From an uncultured Ruminococcus sp. (GTDB taxonomy: Bacteria > Bacillota > Clostridia > Oscillospirales > Acutalibacteraceae): a stretch of 64,000 nucleotides of DNA. Below, piece by piece: positions 15,726 to 23,955 of this stretch. Every line of letters begins with the position of its first letter. Within the stretch, counting starts at the first letter, position 1. The translations under genes and the position numbers were made by a program. The notes under the pieces are model-generated. The model ran no database searches, had not been told where the DNA came from, and worked only from the letters and a program-made list of their open reading frames with translations. The stretch lies in contig UQCF01000009.1 of the NCBI GenBank assembly GCA_900539465.1, positions 1 to 64,000 on the forward strand, in the 5' to 3' direction.

Positions 15726-17672
15726 ATGGACAAGGGCAAATTTTATATTACCACAGCCATTGCATATACCTCGCGCAAGCCGCACATCGGCAACAGCTAC
15801 GAGATAGTTCTCACCGACACTCTCGCAAGGTATAAAAGGCTTCAGGGCTACGACGTTTTCTTTTTGACCGGCACGGACGAGCACGGTCAGAAAATAGAAG
15901 AATATGCCGAGGCGGCAGGCGTTACACCCAAGGAGTATGTCGACAAGGTATCGGGCGAAATCAAAGCAATATGCGATCTTTTAAACACGACATACGATAA
16001 ATTCATCAGAACAACGGACGACTACCACGAAAAGGCAGTTCAAAAGATATTCAGAAAGCTTTATGACAAAGGCGACATATACAAAAGCGAGTACGAGGGA
16101 CTTTACTGCACGCCGTGCGAATCTTTTTGGACGGAGGCTCAGCTTGTAGACGGCAAGTGCCCGGACTGCGGCAGAGAGGTTAAGCCCGCAAAAGAAGAAG
16201 CATATTTCTTTAAGCTCTCAAAATATCAAAAGCAGCTCGAAGAATATATCGAAAGCAACCCGAACTTTATCTACCCCGAGAGCCGCAAAAAAGAGATGCT
16301 CAACAACTTCATAAAGCCCGGTCTTCAGGATTTATGCGTATCGAGATCGTCTTTTAAATGGGGTGTTCCCGTTGACTTTGACGACAAGCACGTTATTTAC
16401 GTTTGGATAGACGCACTCTCAAACTATATAACCGCGCTCGGATACGACCCGGACGGCTCGGGTGAGCTTTATAAAAAATACTGGCCTGCCGATGTTCACA
16501 TCATAGGTAAGGATATTGTAAGATTCCACACAATCTACTGGCCGATTATGCTCATGGCTCTCGGCGAGCCGCTGCCGAAGCAGGTGTTCGGTCACCCGTG
16601 GCTTCTTTTCGGCACAGATAAAATGTCTAAATCAAGAGGCAATGTTATATATGCGGACGATTTGGTTGAGCTTTTCGGCGTTGACGCGGTGAGATATTAC
16701 CTCCTCTCCGAAATGCCCTACACTTCGGACGGCTCTATAACATACGAAACAATGATTGAACGCTTTAACTCGGACCTTGCGAACACGCTCGGTAACCTTG
16801 TAAACCGCACAATCGCCATGACAAACAAATATTTCGGCGGCGTTATTCAGGCTCCGTCCGAAGCAGAGGATGTTGACGGCGAGCTTAAAGATACGGCAAT
16901 AAACACCGTCAAAAAGGTTGACGAGCTTCTCTCGACATACAGAGTGAGCGACGCGCTGGAGGCTATATTCTCACTCGCCAAGAGAAGCAACAAATATATT
17001 GACGAGACAATGCCCTGGGCACTCGCCAAGGACGAGAGCAAAAAGGAGCGTCTCGGAACTGTTCTTTATAATCTTCTTGAAAGCATCAGATTTATCTCGG
17101 TGCTCATCTCCCCCTTTATGCCCGAGACTGCCGAAAAAATCATGCAGCAGATGAACTGCTCTGTAAATTCTTATAACAGTCTTTCATCTTTCGGCGCACT
17201 CGAAGCAGGCACATCTGTCGGTGAAGCGAAGCCCCTCTTTGGCAGAATTGACGCAGAGAAAATGTTTGCCGAGATTGAAAAGCGCCACATTGCAAAAGAA
17301 GAGCCAGAGAAAAAAGAAGAAAAGAAAGAAATTGCAGGTCTTGCCAAAATCGGCATTGACGACTTTGCAAAGGTTGAAATCAGGGTCGGCAAGGTTCTTG
17401 ACTGCGAGAATGTTAAGCGTTCAAACAAGCTTCTTAAATTCACAATAGACGACGGAAGCAAGGAACCGAGGACGATAGTCAGCGGCATTGCAAAATGGTA
17501 TAAACCAGAAGAGCTCAAGGGCAAGAACATTGTTTTTGTCGCAAACCTCAAGCCGGTTAAGCTTTGCGGCGTTGAGAGCAACGGAATGATTCTTTCGGCA
17601 GAATGTTCCGAAGACGATGTTAAGGTGCTCACGGTGGATGAGAGCATACCCGCCGGCTCGGTGATAGGCTGA
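15726..17672 (+). CDS. metG: Methionyl-tRNA synthetase
   Basis: A 648-residue class I synthetase that charges tRNA-Met. The HIGN box is at residues 20-23 (KPHIGN) and the KMSKS loop is intact near residue 299 (DKMSKSRGN). Between them lies the connective peptide with a single zinc knuckle of four Cys (CTPCESFW...CPDCG), the MetG1-type short form used by many Firmicutes. An anticodon-binding helical domain follows, then a Lys/Glu-rich linker and a C-terminal tRNA-binding/dimerisation OB fold (from about residue 545: FAKVEIRVGKVLDCENV). ATG at 15726 behind TTGGAGTG. It is the first gene of an operon with tatD, a pairing common in Firmicutes. Confidence 0.97.
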   Translation: MDKGKFYITTAIAYTSRKPHIGNSYEIVLTDTLARYKRLQGYDVFFLTGTDEHGQKIEEYAEAAGVTPKEYVDKVSGEIKAICDLLNTTYDKFIRTTDDYHEKAVQKIFRKLYDKGDIYKSEYEGLYCTPCESFWTEAQLVDGKCPDCGREVKPAKEEAYFFKLSKYQKQLEEYIESNPNFIYPESRKKEMLNNFIKPGLQDLCVSRSSFKWGVPVDFDDKHVIYVWIDALSNYITALGYDPDGSGELYKKYWPADVHIIGKDIVRFHTIYWPIMLMALGEPLPKQVFGHPWLLFGTDKMSKSRGNVIYADDLVELFGVDAVRYYLLSEMPYTSDGSITYETMIERFNSDLANTLGNLVNRTIAMTNKYFGGVIQAPSEAEDVDGELKDTAINTVKKVDELLSTYRVSDALEAIFSLAKRSNKYIDETMPWALAKDESKKERLGTVLYNLLESIRFISVLISPFMPETAEKIMQQMNCSVNSYNSLSSFGALEAGTSVGEAKPLFGRIDAEKMFAEIEKRHIAKEEPEKKEEKKEIAGLAKIGIDDFAKVEIRVGKVLDCENVKRSNKLLKFTIDDGSKEPRTIVSGIAKWYKPEELKGKNIVFVANLKPVKLCGVESNGMILSAECSEDDVKVLTVDESIPAGSVIG

Positions 17673-17673
17673 T

Positions 17674-18438
17674 ATGTGCAAAAATATTTTTGACTCACAC
17701 GCGCACTACGACGACGAGCGTTTTAACGAAGACCGCTATGACGTGCTCGAAAGACTTTTTAAAAGCGGAGTCTGCGGCATAGTCAACTGCGGCAGCGACC
17801 TCAAGACAAGCATAACCTCTATAAATCTTTCGGCAAAGTACCCTCTTGTTTTTGCCGCGGCAGGAGTGCATCCGCACGAGGCAGAGAGCATGGGTGCAAA
17901 AGACCTTGAGATTATTCACGACCTTTTGGACGAAGAAAAATGCGTTGCCGTGGGCGAAATCGGGCTTGATTACCACTATGACTTTTCGCCGAGAGAAGTT
18001 CAGCTTGACACTTTTGAAAAACAGCTGATAATGGCAAACGAGCTTCAAAAGCCCGTAATAATACATGACCGTGAAGCGCATGAAGACACTATGCGTCTTT
18101 TGAAAAAGCACAGACCGAGAGGCGTTGTTCACTGCTTCTCCGGCAGTGCTGAAATGGCAAAAGAAGTGCTTAAAATCGGCATGTATATAGGAATAGGCGG
18201 TGCGGTAACATTTAAAAATGCCAAAAAGCCCGTTGCGGTTGTGAGCGAAGTGCCGTGGGACAGACTTTTGATTGAAACAGACTGCCCTTACATGACCCCC
18301 GTCCCCCACAGGGGTGAGAGGAACGATTCGTCTTTTATCCCGTTCACGGCGCAAAAAATCGCCGAGATACGCGGTGTAACGGCGCAGGAAGTGCTTGACA
18401 TAACCGCAAAAAACGCAAAAGAACTGTTTAATGTTTAA
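17674..18438 (+). CDS. tatD: TatD-family metal-dependent hydrolase (DNase)
   Basis: A 254-residue TIM-barrel hydrolase. Metal ligands are visible: the N-terminal DSHAHYDD, Glu in VGEIGLDYHYD, His in VIIHDREAHED, His in GVVHCFSGS and Asp in LLIETDCPYMTP. TatD proteins are 3'-5' exonucleases or deoxyribonucleases active in DNA repair and peroxide damage. The start codon lies 1 base after the metG stop, so translation is coupled. The terminator hairpin of the A-type repeat follows. Confidence 0.93.
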   Translation: MCKNIFDSHAHYDDERFNEDRYDVLERLFKSGVCGIVNCGSDLKTSITSINLSAKYPLVFAAAGVHPHEAESMGAKDLEIIHDLLDEEKCVAVGEIGLDYHYDFSPREVQLDTFEKQLIMANELQKPVIIHDREAHEDTMRLLKKHRPRGVVHCFSGSAEMAKEVLKIGMYIGIGGAVTFKNAKKPVAVVSEVPWDRLLIETDCPYMTPVPHRGERNDSSFIPFTAQKIAEIRGVTAQEVLDITAKNAKELFNV

Positions 18439-18497
18439 TAGCAGCATTTGAACTGTCGCATTTAGCGCGGCCCAATTAGTAAAAGCTAAAAAGAAAA

Positions 18498-18556
18498 GAC
18501 TATAATTCGCAAACGGAAACTAATGAAGTGACCGAATGTGGATTATAGTCTTTTTT
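18498..18556 (+). terminator. Terminator of metG-tatD, copy A of a repeated hairpin
   Basis: GACTATAATTC pairs with GATTATAGTC, with an inner CGG...ACCG pair, and TTTTTT follows. The loop sequence CAAACGG...GTGACC is nearly the same as in the hairpin at 30544-30591, and related to that at 46282-46333. Confidence 0.85.
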
Positions 18557-18604
18557 AACGGTAGGTCCGCATATCAAGCTCGAATATTACGAATGTTCTG
18601 CAAA

Positions 18605-18656
18605 AATAAAGCTTTAACCAAGCCCTGCAAGTCAGCCAAGCTGACACGGCAGGGTT
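18605..18656 (-). terminator. Terminator overlapping the end of the GNAT gene
   Basis: CCCTGCCGTGTCAGC pairs with GCTGACTTGCAGGG on the minus strand. It includes the last codons of the GNAT gene and runs into CTTTATTTTT. Confidence 0.75.
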
Positions 18657-19261
18657 TCTTTATTTTTGGGCGGAAATTGAGAGTCATATTTTTCAAACTC
18701 TTCGGGATATTTTTCTGCGGCAAAATATTCTTCGGGGTCAGAGTAAGTTCCGCTGATATTGTCTAAAAAACCGTCCTCCAATTCTTTTATCAAAAAATAC
18801 GGAACAACCCGGTCGTTCGGCTCGGCATCGGCATAGCGTATGCCTTTTTCGCTTGCAAGTATAAAACCGCTTTTGCCGTAAAAATCTATATTTCCCGTTA
18901 TGGCGAGAGCCTTGCCGCCCATTTCTTTTGCTTTTTGCATAGAATAGCGCAAAAGACGAGTACCGTAGCCCTGCCCTTTGTATTCGGGCGCAATACTTAT
19001 GGGGCCGAAAGTCATTATCGGAATTGTCTTGCCGTCATAAGACTTGATATGCGAGTGTGCATACATAACATGACCTATCATTTCGCCGTCTTTTTCCATA
19101 ACAAAGCTAAGCTCCGGTATATAATTTTTTGACTCTCTGAATTTATTGAGCACAAAGTGCTCTGTGCAGCCGGGGCGGTAAACATTCCAAAAAGCCTCTC
19201 TTGTTAAATTTTCGCTCTTTTTATAATCGTCTTTTGTTTCGTTTCTTATAATAATATTCAT
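18632..19261 (-). CDS. GNAT-family N-acetyltransferase (YhbS-like)
   Basis: A 209-residue acetyltransferase. The acetyl-CoA binding core is clear: FGPISIAPEYKGQGYGTRLL with the Q/RxxGxG/A loop, followed by YSMQKAKEMGGKALAI and FYGKSGFI. The N-terminal MNIIIRNETKDDY and EHFVLNKFRES and the SFVMEKDGEMIGHVMY strand fit the YhbS subgroup. The acceptor substrate is unknown. Its ATG overlaps the tetR stop in TAATG, so the two are co-translated, which suggests that the TetR-family repressor controls it. The final residues form part of the terminator stem. Confidence 0.88.
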   Translation of the reverse strand: MNIIIRNETKDDYKKSENLTREAFWNVYRPGCTEHFVLNKFRESKNYIPELSFVMEKDGEMIGHVMYAHSHIKSYDGKTIPIMTFGPISIAPEYKGQGYGTRLLRYSMQKAKEMGGKALAITGNIDFYGKSGFILASEKGIRYADAEPNDRVVPYFLIKELEDGFLDNISGTYSDPEEYFAAEKYPEEFEKYDSQFPPKNKETLPCQLG

Positions 19262-19845
19262 TAAAAATCATTCCTTAATTCAAAATTATCAACATAGTTA
19301 TCCAAAGCCGCAATGACCTCGGATTTGTCTTTTGCCGAGTCATAAACGCTGTAAAGTAAAAACATCGGCGAATAAAATTCGATTGCTTTTTGCGCGGCGT
19401 TTTTTATACCGAAGCTCTCAAAAATACTCTGAACATAGCCGAGAGGGCCGCTCGCGAGATATTGAGAGTAAAGCTCGCTCATCTCTTCACTGCGGTACTG
19501 CTCAACAGTCAGCATTTTGCGAAAAGACGAGGCAAACTCATTCTCCGTCCAGTAACGGAACTGCATTTTTGAATACTCGGCAAAATTTTTAAAAGAAATG
19601 CCGCCGTATTCATCTTGATTGTTTGTCTGCGGAAGGTCATACTCCCCCGCACCGTCAAAATCGTTTTGTTCCATGCGCTTTAAAATGCTGCCGAAAATAT
19701 CGCGTTTATTTTTATAGTGCCTGTAAAGCGCACCTTTGGTAATGCCGAGTTCGCCTGCGATCATGCTGACCGAAACCGCCTCGTATCCGTCCGCAGCAAA
19801 AAGCTTCAGTGCCGACTCCAAAATTCTTTCTTTTGTATCTTTCAA
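19261..19845 (-). CDS. TetR-family transcriptional regulator
   Basis: A 194-residue repressor. The N-terminal HTH reads RILESALKLFAADGYEAVSV, SMIAGELGITKGALYRHYKN, KRDIF, very typical of TetR. The C-terminal ligand domain is poorly conserved, as usual. I place the start at a TTG (19845) six bases after a perfect GGAGGA; upstream in-frame codons have no ribosome site and cross the promoter. Two copies of a GTAAACG-type palindrome lie in and beside its own promoter, so it almost certainly represses itself and the overlapping GNAT gene. The divergent direction has no gene; the flavodoxin gene upstream on the same strand has its own terminator. Confidence 0.9.
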   Translation of the reverse strand: MKDTKERILESALKLFAADGYEAVSVSMIAGELGITKGALYRHYKNKRDIFGSILKRMEQNDFDGAGEYDLPQTNNQDEYGGISFKNFAEYSKMQFRYWTENEFASSFRKMLTVEQYRSEEMSELYSQYLASGPLGYVQSIFESFGIKNAAQKAIEFYSPMFLLYSVYDSAKDKSEVIAALDNYVDNFELRNDF

Positions 19846-19862
19846 AACAAATCCTCCATTTA

Positions 19863-19911
19863 GTAAACGTGCGTTCACATATATTATAGTAAACGATTGT
19901 TTACTTGTCAA
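19863..19911 (-). promoter_or_regulatory. Promoter with two TetR operators
   Basis: Minus-strand TTGACA (19906-19911), 17-base spacer, TATAAT (19883-19888). The spacer is almost entirely the palindrome GTAAACGATTGTTTAC (19889-19904). A second, imperfect copy GTAAACGTGCGTTCAC (19863-19878) lies just downstream of the -10. Binding at either would block initiation. Confidence 0.85.
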
Positions 19912-19912
19912 G

Positions 19913-19956
19913 CAAAAAAATAAAGGAACAGTCATAAAAAGTAACTGTTCCCTAAA
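19913..19956 (-). terminator. Terminator of the flavodoxin gene
   Basis: GGAACAGT and ACTGTTCC pair; the minus strand continues TTTATTTTTTTG. Confidence 0.8.
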
Positions 19957-19958
19957 AA

Positions 19959-20435
19959 TCAGCCTAAATTCAGTTTTTTAAGCCATTTTTCCGTCTTGGC
20001 TTTGTCAAAGTGATTCAGCATTTCGCCGTCCAAAAGCTCCGCTCCCTTGCAGCTCGGCGCAAGCTTTTCGTTGGTTTTGCCCATTCCGCTGCCGCCGGAG
20101 GTCGCGAACGGTATAATCTTTTTGCCGGTAAAATCATAGCTTTCCAAAAATGTATTTATAATAGTCGGCGCAACATACCACCAAATCGGAAAGCCGACAA
20201 ATATAACATCGTAATCACCCATGTTGTCTTTTTTCTCTGCAATTTCGGGGCGTGAGGACGGGTCTTTCATCTCAACGCTGCTTCTGCTTTTATCGTTGCG
20301 CCAATCAAGGTCGGCTTTTGTATATGGAATTTTCGGTTTAATCTCAAAAACATCCGCACCGACAAGCTCCGCAAGCTGTTCCGCCGTTTTAGAGGTTACT
20401 CCGCTTGCAGAAAAATATGCAACTAATCTTTTCAT
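19959..20435 (-). CDS. Flavodoxin family protein
   Basis: A 158-residue cytosolic FMN protein of the flavodoxin_4 type. The phosphate loop is FSASGVTSKTAEQLAEL; the aromatic FMN loops are visible as FPIWWYVAPTI and FATSGGSGMGKTNEKL. These small proteins carry electrons or act as quinone/menaquinone-type reductases, and are often induced by redox stress in anaerobes. I chose the ATG at 20435 behind GAGGTGA. It is a single gene between its own terminator and the divergently transcribed beta-helix gene. Confidence 0.9.
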   Translation of the reverse strand: MKRLVAYFSASGVTSKTAEQLAELVGADVFEIKPKIPYTKADLDWRNDKSRSSVEMKDPSSRPEIAEKKDNMGDYDVIFVGFPIWWYVAPTIINTFLESYDFTGKKIIPFATSGGSGMGKTNEKLAPSCKGAELLDGEMLNHFDKAKTEKWLKKLNLG

Positions 20436-20542
20436 AAAAATCACCTCATATTTTATTTTCTTCATTATACCACAAGCATCTTTGAAATTAAACATTTTTA
20501 TTTTAAACGGACTGCCTGCAAAAAACATATAGACCGCTCAAA

Positions 20543-20571
20543 TTGACTGTTTGTTTTATCTATGCTATAAT
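20543..20571 (+). promoter_or_regulatory. Promoter of the beta-helix protein gene
   Basis: TTGACT (20543-20548), 17-base spacer, TATAAT (20566-20571), about 30 bases before the start codon. Confidence 0.8.
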
Positions 20572-20602
20572 CCGATTAAAATCGGAGTCGGAGGTAGTCT
20601 TT

Positions 20603-22795
20603 ATGAAAAAATTCATTTCTTTGGCGGTATCTTTATCCTTGCTTTCGGGAGGACTTGCTTATAACCCCGCCGCAAGCACATCTGCCGCAGCCGCCGGCGA
20701 AAATAAAATATATGTATCGTTAAGCGGCAGCGACTCCGCCGACGGCACAATTACAAAGCCGTTTGCCACCATAAATGCCGCAAAAGAAAAAGCAAAAAAG
20801 CTCAGCGGCAGTGTAACCGTGTATTTCAGAGAAGGAACATACACGATAGACAATACCGTAAAGTTTGACAAGAGCGATAAAAGCAATGTCACATATAAAG
20901 CATATAATAACGAGAGAGTAACCCTCACATCGGGCAAACCGTACACGGGTTTTCAGGAATGCACAGTAAACGGGGTGCGCGCTTTCAAAAAATATGTCGG
21001 AAAAGACAAAAAATTCAATATTTTATTTAACGAAAAAACGACGCTCAAAAAGACCAGATACCCCGAAAGCGGCTATCTTTATGTTAAATCCGTCAATAAC
21101 AGCGATGCTCTGAAAAACGAATCGGGCGCAGAAATACTTACCGGCTATAAGGGCATGGTTGTTAATGCCAAAGGTTTCGACGAATTTAGAAATATGTCAG
21201 ACATCGCAATTAAGCTGCTTCATTTTTGGAAGGACGAAACGCTGCTCATTTCGTCTTATGACAAGGAGACGGGTCATGTCGGCTTTAACAAATATTCCTC
21301 TCTGCAAATAAAGCAAAATGACAGATTCTTTTTGGAAAATGTTTTTGAAATGCTCAAAAACGAGGGCGAATGGTATTTGGATAAATCCGAGGGCATGCTT
21401 TATGTTATACCCGAAGAAAATGTATTACCCGAAAACTACACGGTTTGGGGCTCAGAGATCGAAACCATGATAGACATTGACGGCACGGACGGAATATCTT
21501 TTGAAAACATTTTGTTCAGAGCAAACGGATTTAATTACAGCAACGAGCGTGAATACAGCCAAGCGGCATATGACGCGATGACGTGCATCTCTTATAAAAA
21601 CGCTAAAAACTTCAAAATAAAAAACTGTGAATTTAAAGACATTGCATCCTGTGCTTTGTTTTTGGGCGAAGCGGTTCAAAATGCCGAAATTGACAGCTGC
21701 GTATTTAATAACATAGGCGCGCAGGCGATGTTTATCCACGGCAAAAACATTGACGCAGACGACCCTGCCGTCACGAAAAACATTTCGGTTACCAACAACT
21801 GCATTTCGGAATACGGCAGAGTGTATTACAATGCGGTCGGTATTTTGGTTATCCATGCAAATTCGGTTGATATTTCTCACAACGAAGTCCATGACGGGTA
21901 TTATACCGCTATATCCGTAGGTTGGGTATGGGGATATTCATACTCGGTGACTTACAACAATAAAATTACAGATAATTTGATATATAACATAGGTCAAGGC
22001 TGGCTTTCGGATATGGGTGGAATTTACACCCTCGGCAATCAGCCGGGCACGGTTATTTCCGGCAACGTCATTCACAATGTACTCGCCGACCCCGAAGAGG
22101 GTGGCTACGGCGGCTGGGGTCTGTATCTTGACGAAGGCTCATCATATATCACAGCCGAGAAAAATCTTATTTACGCCTGCGGCAGTGACTCTTATCACCT
22201 GCACTACGGCTCATACAACACCGTCAGAAACAATATTTTTGCTCTGAGCGGCGAATCACAAGCAAAAATTTTGAGCAACTATGACAGAATAGCTCCCGAG
22301 GACGGCAGCAAAAAAACCGCCGACTTTTACGGTAACATATTCCTCACGGATAAAAAGACCAGGGCAGTTTCGAAAATTAATGACAAAAAAGCTTTTGACG
22401 AGAGAGACAATCTGTATTGGGATTTGACAAACGGCAAGGATCTTTATATTGATATGAACGACAACTGCAAAAAAGCCATGGGAATAAGAACCGCCGTGAG
22501 AAAAGGTATTATAACAAACCCGATAATCGCAGACCCGATGTTTAAAAATGCTGCGGAATTTGACTTTGAGCTCAGCAGCGATTCCCCTGCCGTCAAAGCA
22601 GGGTTTGAAACATGGGACTACTCAAACGCCGGAACGCTGAAGGGCACGGTCATAGGTATCTCGGATGCCGGCGGAATGACTTCTTATAATTATAAAGCCG
22701 CGCTGGTTCCCCTCACGCCCTCAAGAGAGCTTTTCCACTGTTTAATGGAGTTTGTATGCACCGTGTGCGAGTTCTTTGTGAAAATATTCGGTTGA
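20603..22795 (+). CDS. Secreted right-handed beta-helix protein (pectate-lyase-like)
   Basis: A 730-residue exported protein with an N-terminal signal (MKKFISLAVSLSLLSGGLAY, then an Ala-rich stretch). The start of the mature part, IYVSLSGSDSADGTITKPFATINAAK, is the usual DUF1565-like lead-in of parallel beta-helix carbohydrate-active proteins. The central third is rich in short N/I-rich turns (NAEIDSCVFNNIG, ISVTNNCISEYGR, VDISHNEVHDGYYTAIS, NKITDNLIYNIGQGW), typical of helix coils. Glycan lyase or glycosidase activity is likely but the family cannot be fixed. The last 22 residues (LFHCLMEFVCTVCEFFVKIF) form an amphipathic hydrophobic tail. ATG at 20603 behind GGAGGTAG. Monocistronic. Confidence 0.85.
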   Translation: MKKFISLAVSLSLLSGGLAYNPAASTSAAAAGENKIYVSLSGSDSADGTITKPFATINAAKEKAKKLSGSVTVYFREGTYTIDNTVKFDKSDKSNVTYKAYNNERVTLTSGKPYTGFQECTVNGVRAFKKYVGKDKKFNILFNEKTTLKKTRYPESGYLYVKSVNNSDALKNESGAEILTGYKGMVVNAKGFDEFRNMSDIAIKLLHFWKDETLLISSYDKETGHVGFNKYSSLQIKQNDRFFLENVFEMLKNEGEWYLDKSEGMLYVIPEENVLPENYTVWGSEIETMIDIDGTDGISFENILFRANGFNYSNEREYSQAAYDAMTCISYKNAKNFKIKNCEFKDIASCALFLGEAVQNAEIDSCVFNNIGAQAMFIHGKNIDADDPAVTKNISVTNNCISEYGRVYYNAVGILVIHANSVDISHNEVHDGYYTAISVGWVWGYSYSVTYNNKITDNLIYNIGQGWLSDMGGIYTLGNQPGTVISGNVIHNVLADPEEGGYGGWGLYLDEGSSYITAEKNLIYACGSDSYHLHYGSYNTVRNNIFALSGESQAKILSNYDRIAPEDGSKKTADFYGNIFLTDKKTRAVSKINDKKAFDERDNLYWDLTNGKDLYIDMNDNCKKAMGIRTAVRKGIITNPIIADPMFKNAAEFDFELSSDSPAVKAGFETWDYSNAGTLKGTVIGISDAGGMTSYNYKAALVPLTPSRELFHCLMEFVCTVCEFFVKIFG

Positions 22796-22796
22796 C

Positions 22797-22846
22797 AAAA
22801 ATAAAGCCGAGAGCAACTTTTAAAATGCTCTCGGCTTTATTTTTGT
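22797..22846. terminator. Bidirectional terminator between convergent genes
   Basis: AAAATAAAGCCGAGAGCA pairs with TGCTCTCGGCTTTATTTT (18 bp), with T or A tracts on both sides, so it serves both the beta-helix gene and the acyltransferase gene. Confidence 0.92.
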
Positions 22847-22848
22847 AT

Positions 22849-23955
22849 TTATGAAATTTTGCTCATAATTTTTGCGCAAAGTTTATCGTACCCGGTATAC
22901 CTTTTAAGAATATCTATTACAATCGACAGAAGCAGTGATAAAGCTAAAAGCACAACAAACGTGAGCATTGAATATTTGAGTCCGTAAAGAAAATCCTTTA
23001 AGAAATATGCCCTCAACATAGTATGGGACAAAAATATATTCATAGAATGTTTGCCTAAAAACCACAAAACATTTCTAAGCCCCGGAATGGGTGACAAAAT
23101 CGTGTAGCAGTATATAACAACAAACATCGGTATCAAGCCGTCCCTAATATAGCTTACGCTCCAGTCTATATATCTGCGCTCATATACACAAACAAAAAGT
23201 ATTGCCGTATAAGCTATAAGTTTTAAAAAATAATCTGCCGCATTCGATTTTTTAATTACCTTAAATTCGCGGATTTTCACAAGTAAGTCTTTATCTGCAC
23301 TTACCATTCCGAGTTCCAAAGTAAATATCCAGCGAATCATATCAAAATTCACAACTTCATCATTAAATGATTTTTTTACAAAACCGCAGACTAAAAATGT
23401 TATCACAAACATTGCGATTGCCCCGAATTTTTTATAAAAGCGATACAAAACCGGCATAATCGCAACTATAATAATTGCAAGGCTCATATACCACCATGTG
23501 CCAAGCAAGGTCGGGGTTCCGAATAATTCTGCCAGACCCAAAAAATCATACAAAACAAATATTACTCTGTTTATTATATGCGGGTCGCTGTAAACATTCA
23601 GCATTGACGGCATTATTAAAGCGGCAGATATTATGCACAAAACAAAGATAAACCAAAATCCCGACATCAGAGAAAAACATCTTCTGCGGATTTGTTTTAT
23701 ATAGCCGTCCTGCGGAGTTCTCTCTAGGCTTTTGGCTATTCCGTAACCCGAAAGAAAAACGAACAACGCTACGCATATCTTAAAGAAAGACGCAATCGTC
23801 ACCGTTTGAGACTCGGTTAAAGGGAAGAAATTCATTTCATACCCTGCATATCTGCCGGTGCTTTCAAAGCAATGGTGAAAAAGCATCATCAATATTGCAA
23901 TGCCCTTCACCAAAGCCGTATCTTTTTTGCTAAACTGCATATTAACACAACCCAT
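22849..23955 (-). CDS. Membrane acyltransferase, acyltransferase 3 family
   Basis: A 368-residue polytopic protein with about ten membrane segments. The start KGIAILMMLFHHCFESTGRY has the His pair of the acyltransferase-3 (OafA/OatA) family. Typical loops follow (LGTWWYMSLAIIIVAIMPVL, FLGKHSMNIFLSHTMLRAYF). Members move acetyl or other acyl groups onto extracytoplasmic glycans. The ATG overlaps the stop of the GT2-TagF-like gene (TAATG), so the enzyme is probably made together with it and decorates the same wall polymer. An in-frame ATG five codons later is possible. No fused SGNH domain. Confidence 0.88.
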   Translation of the reverse strand: MGCVNMQFSKKDTALVKGIAILMMLFHHCFESTGRYAGYEMNFFPLTESQTVTIASFFKICVALFVFLSGYGIAKSLERTPQDGYIKQIRRRCFSLMSGFWFIFVLCIISAALIMPSMLNVYSDPHIINRVIFVLYDFLGLAELFGTPTLLGTWWYMSLAIIIVAIMPVLYRFYKKFGAIAMFVITFLVCGFVKKSFNDEVVNFDMIRWIFTLELGMVSADKDLLVKIREFKVIKKSNAADYFLKLIAYTAILFVCVYERRYIDWSVSYIRDGLIPMFVVIYCYTILSPIPGLRNVLWFLGKHSMNIFLSHTMLRAYFLKDFLYGLKYSMLTFVVLLALSLLLSIVIDILKRYTGYDKLCAKIMSKIS

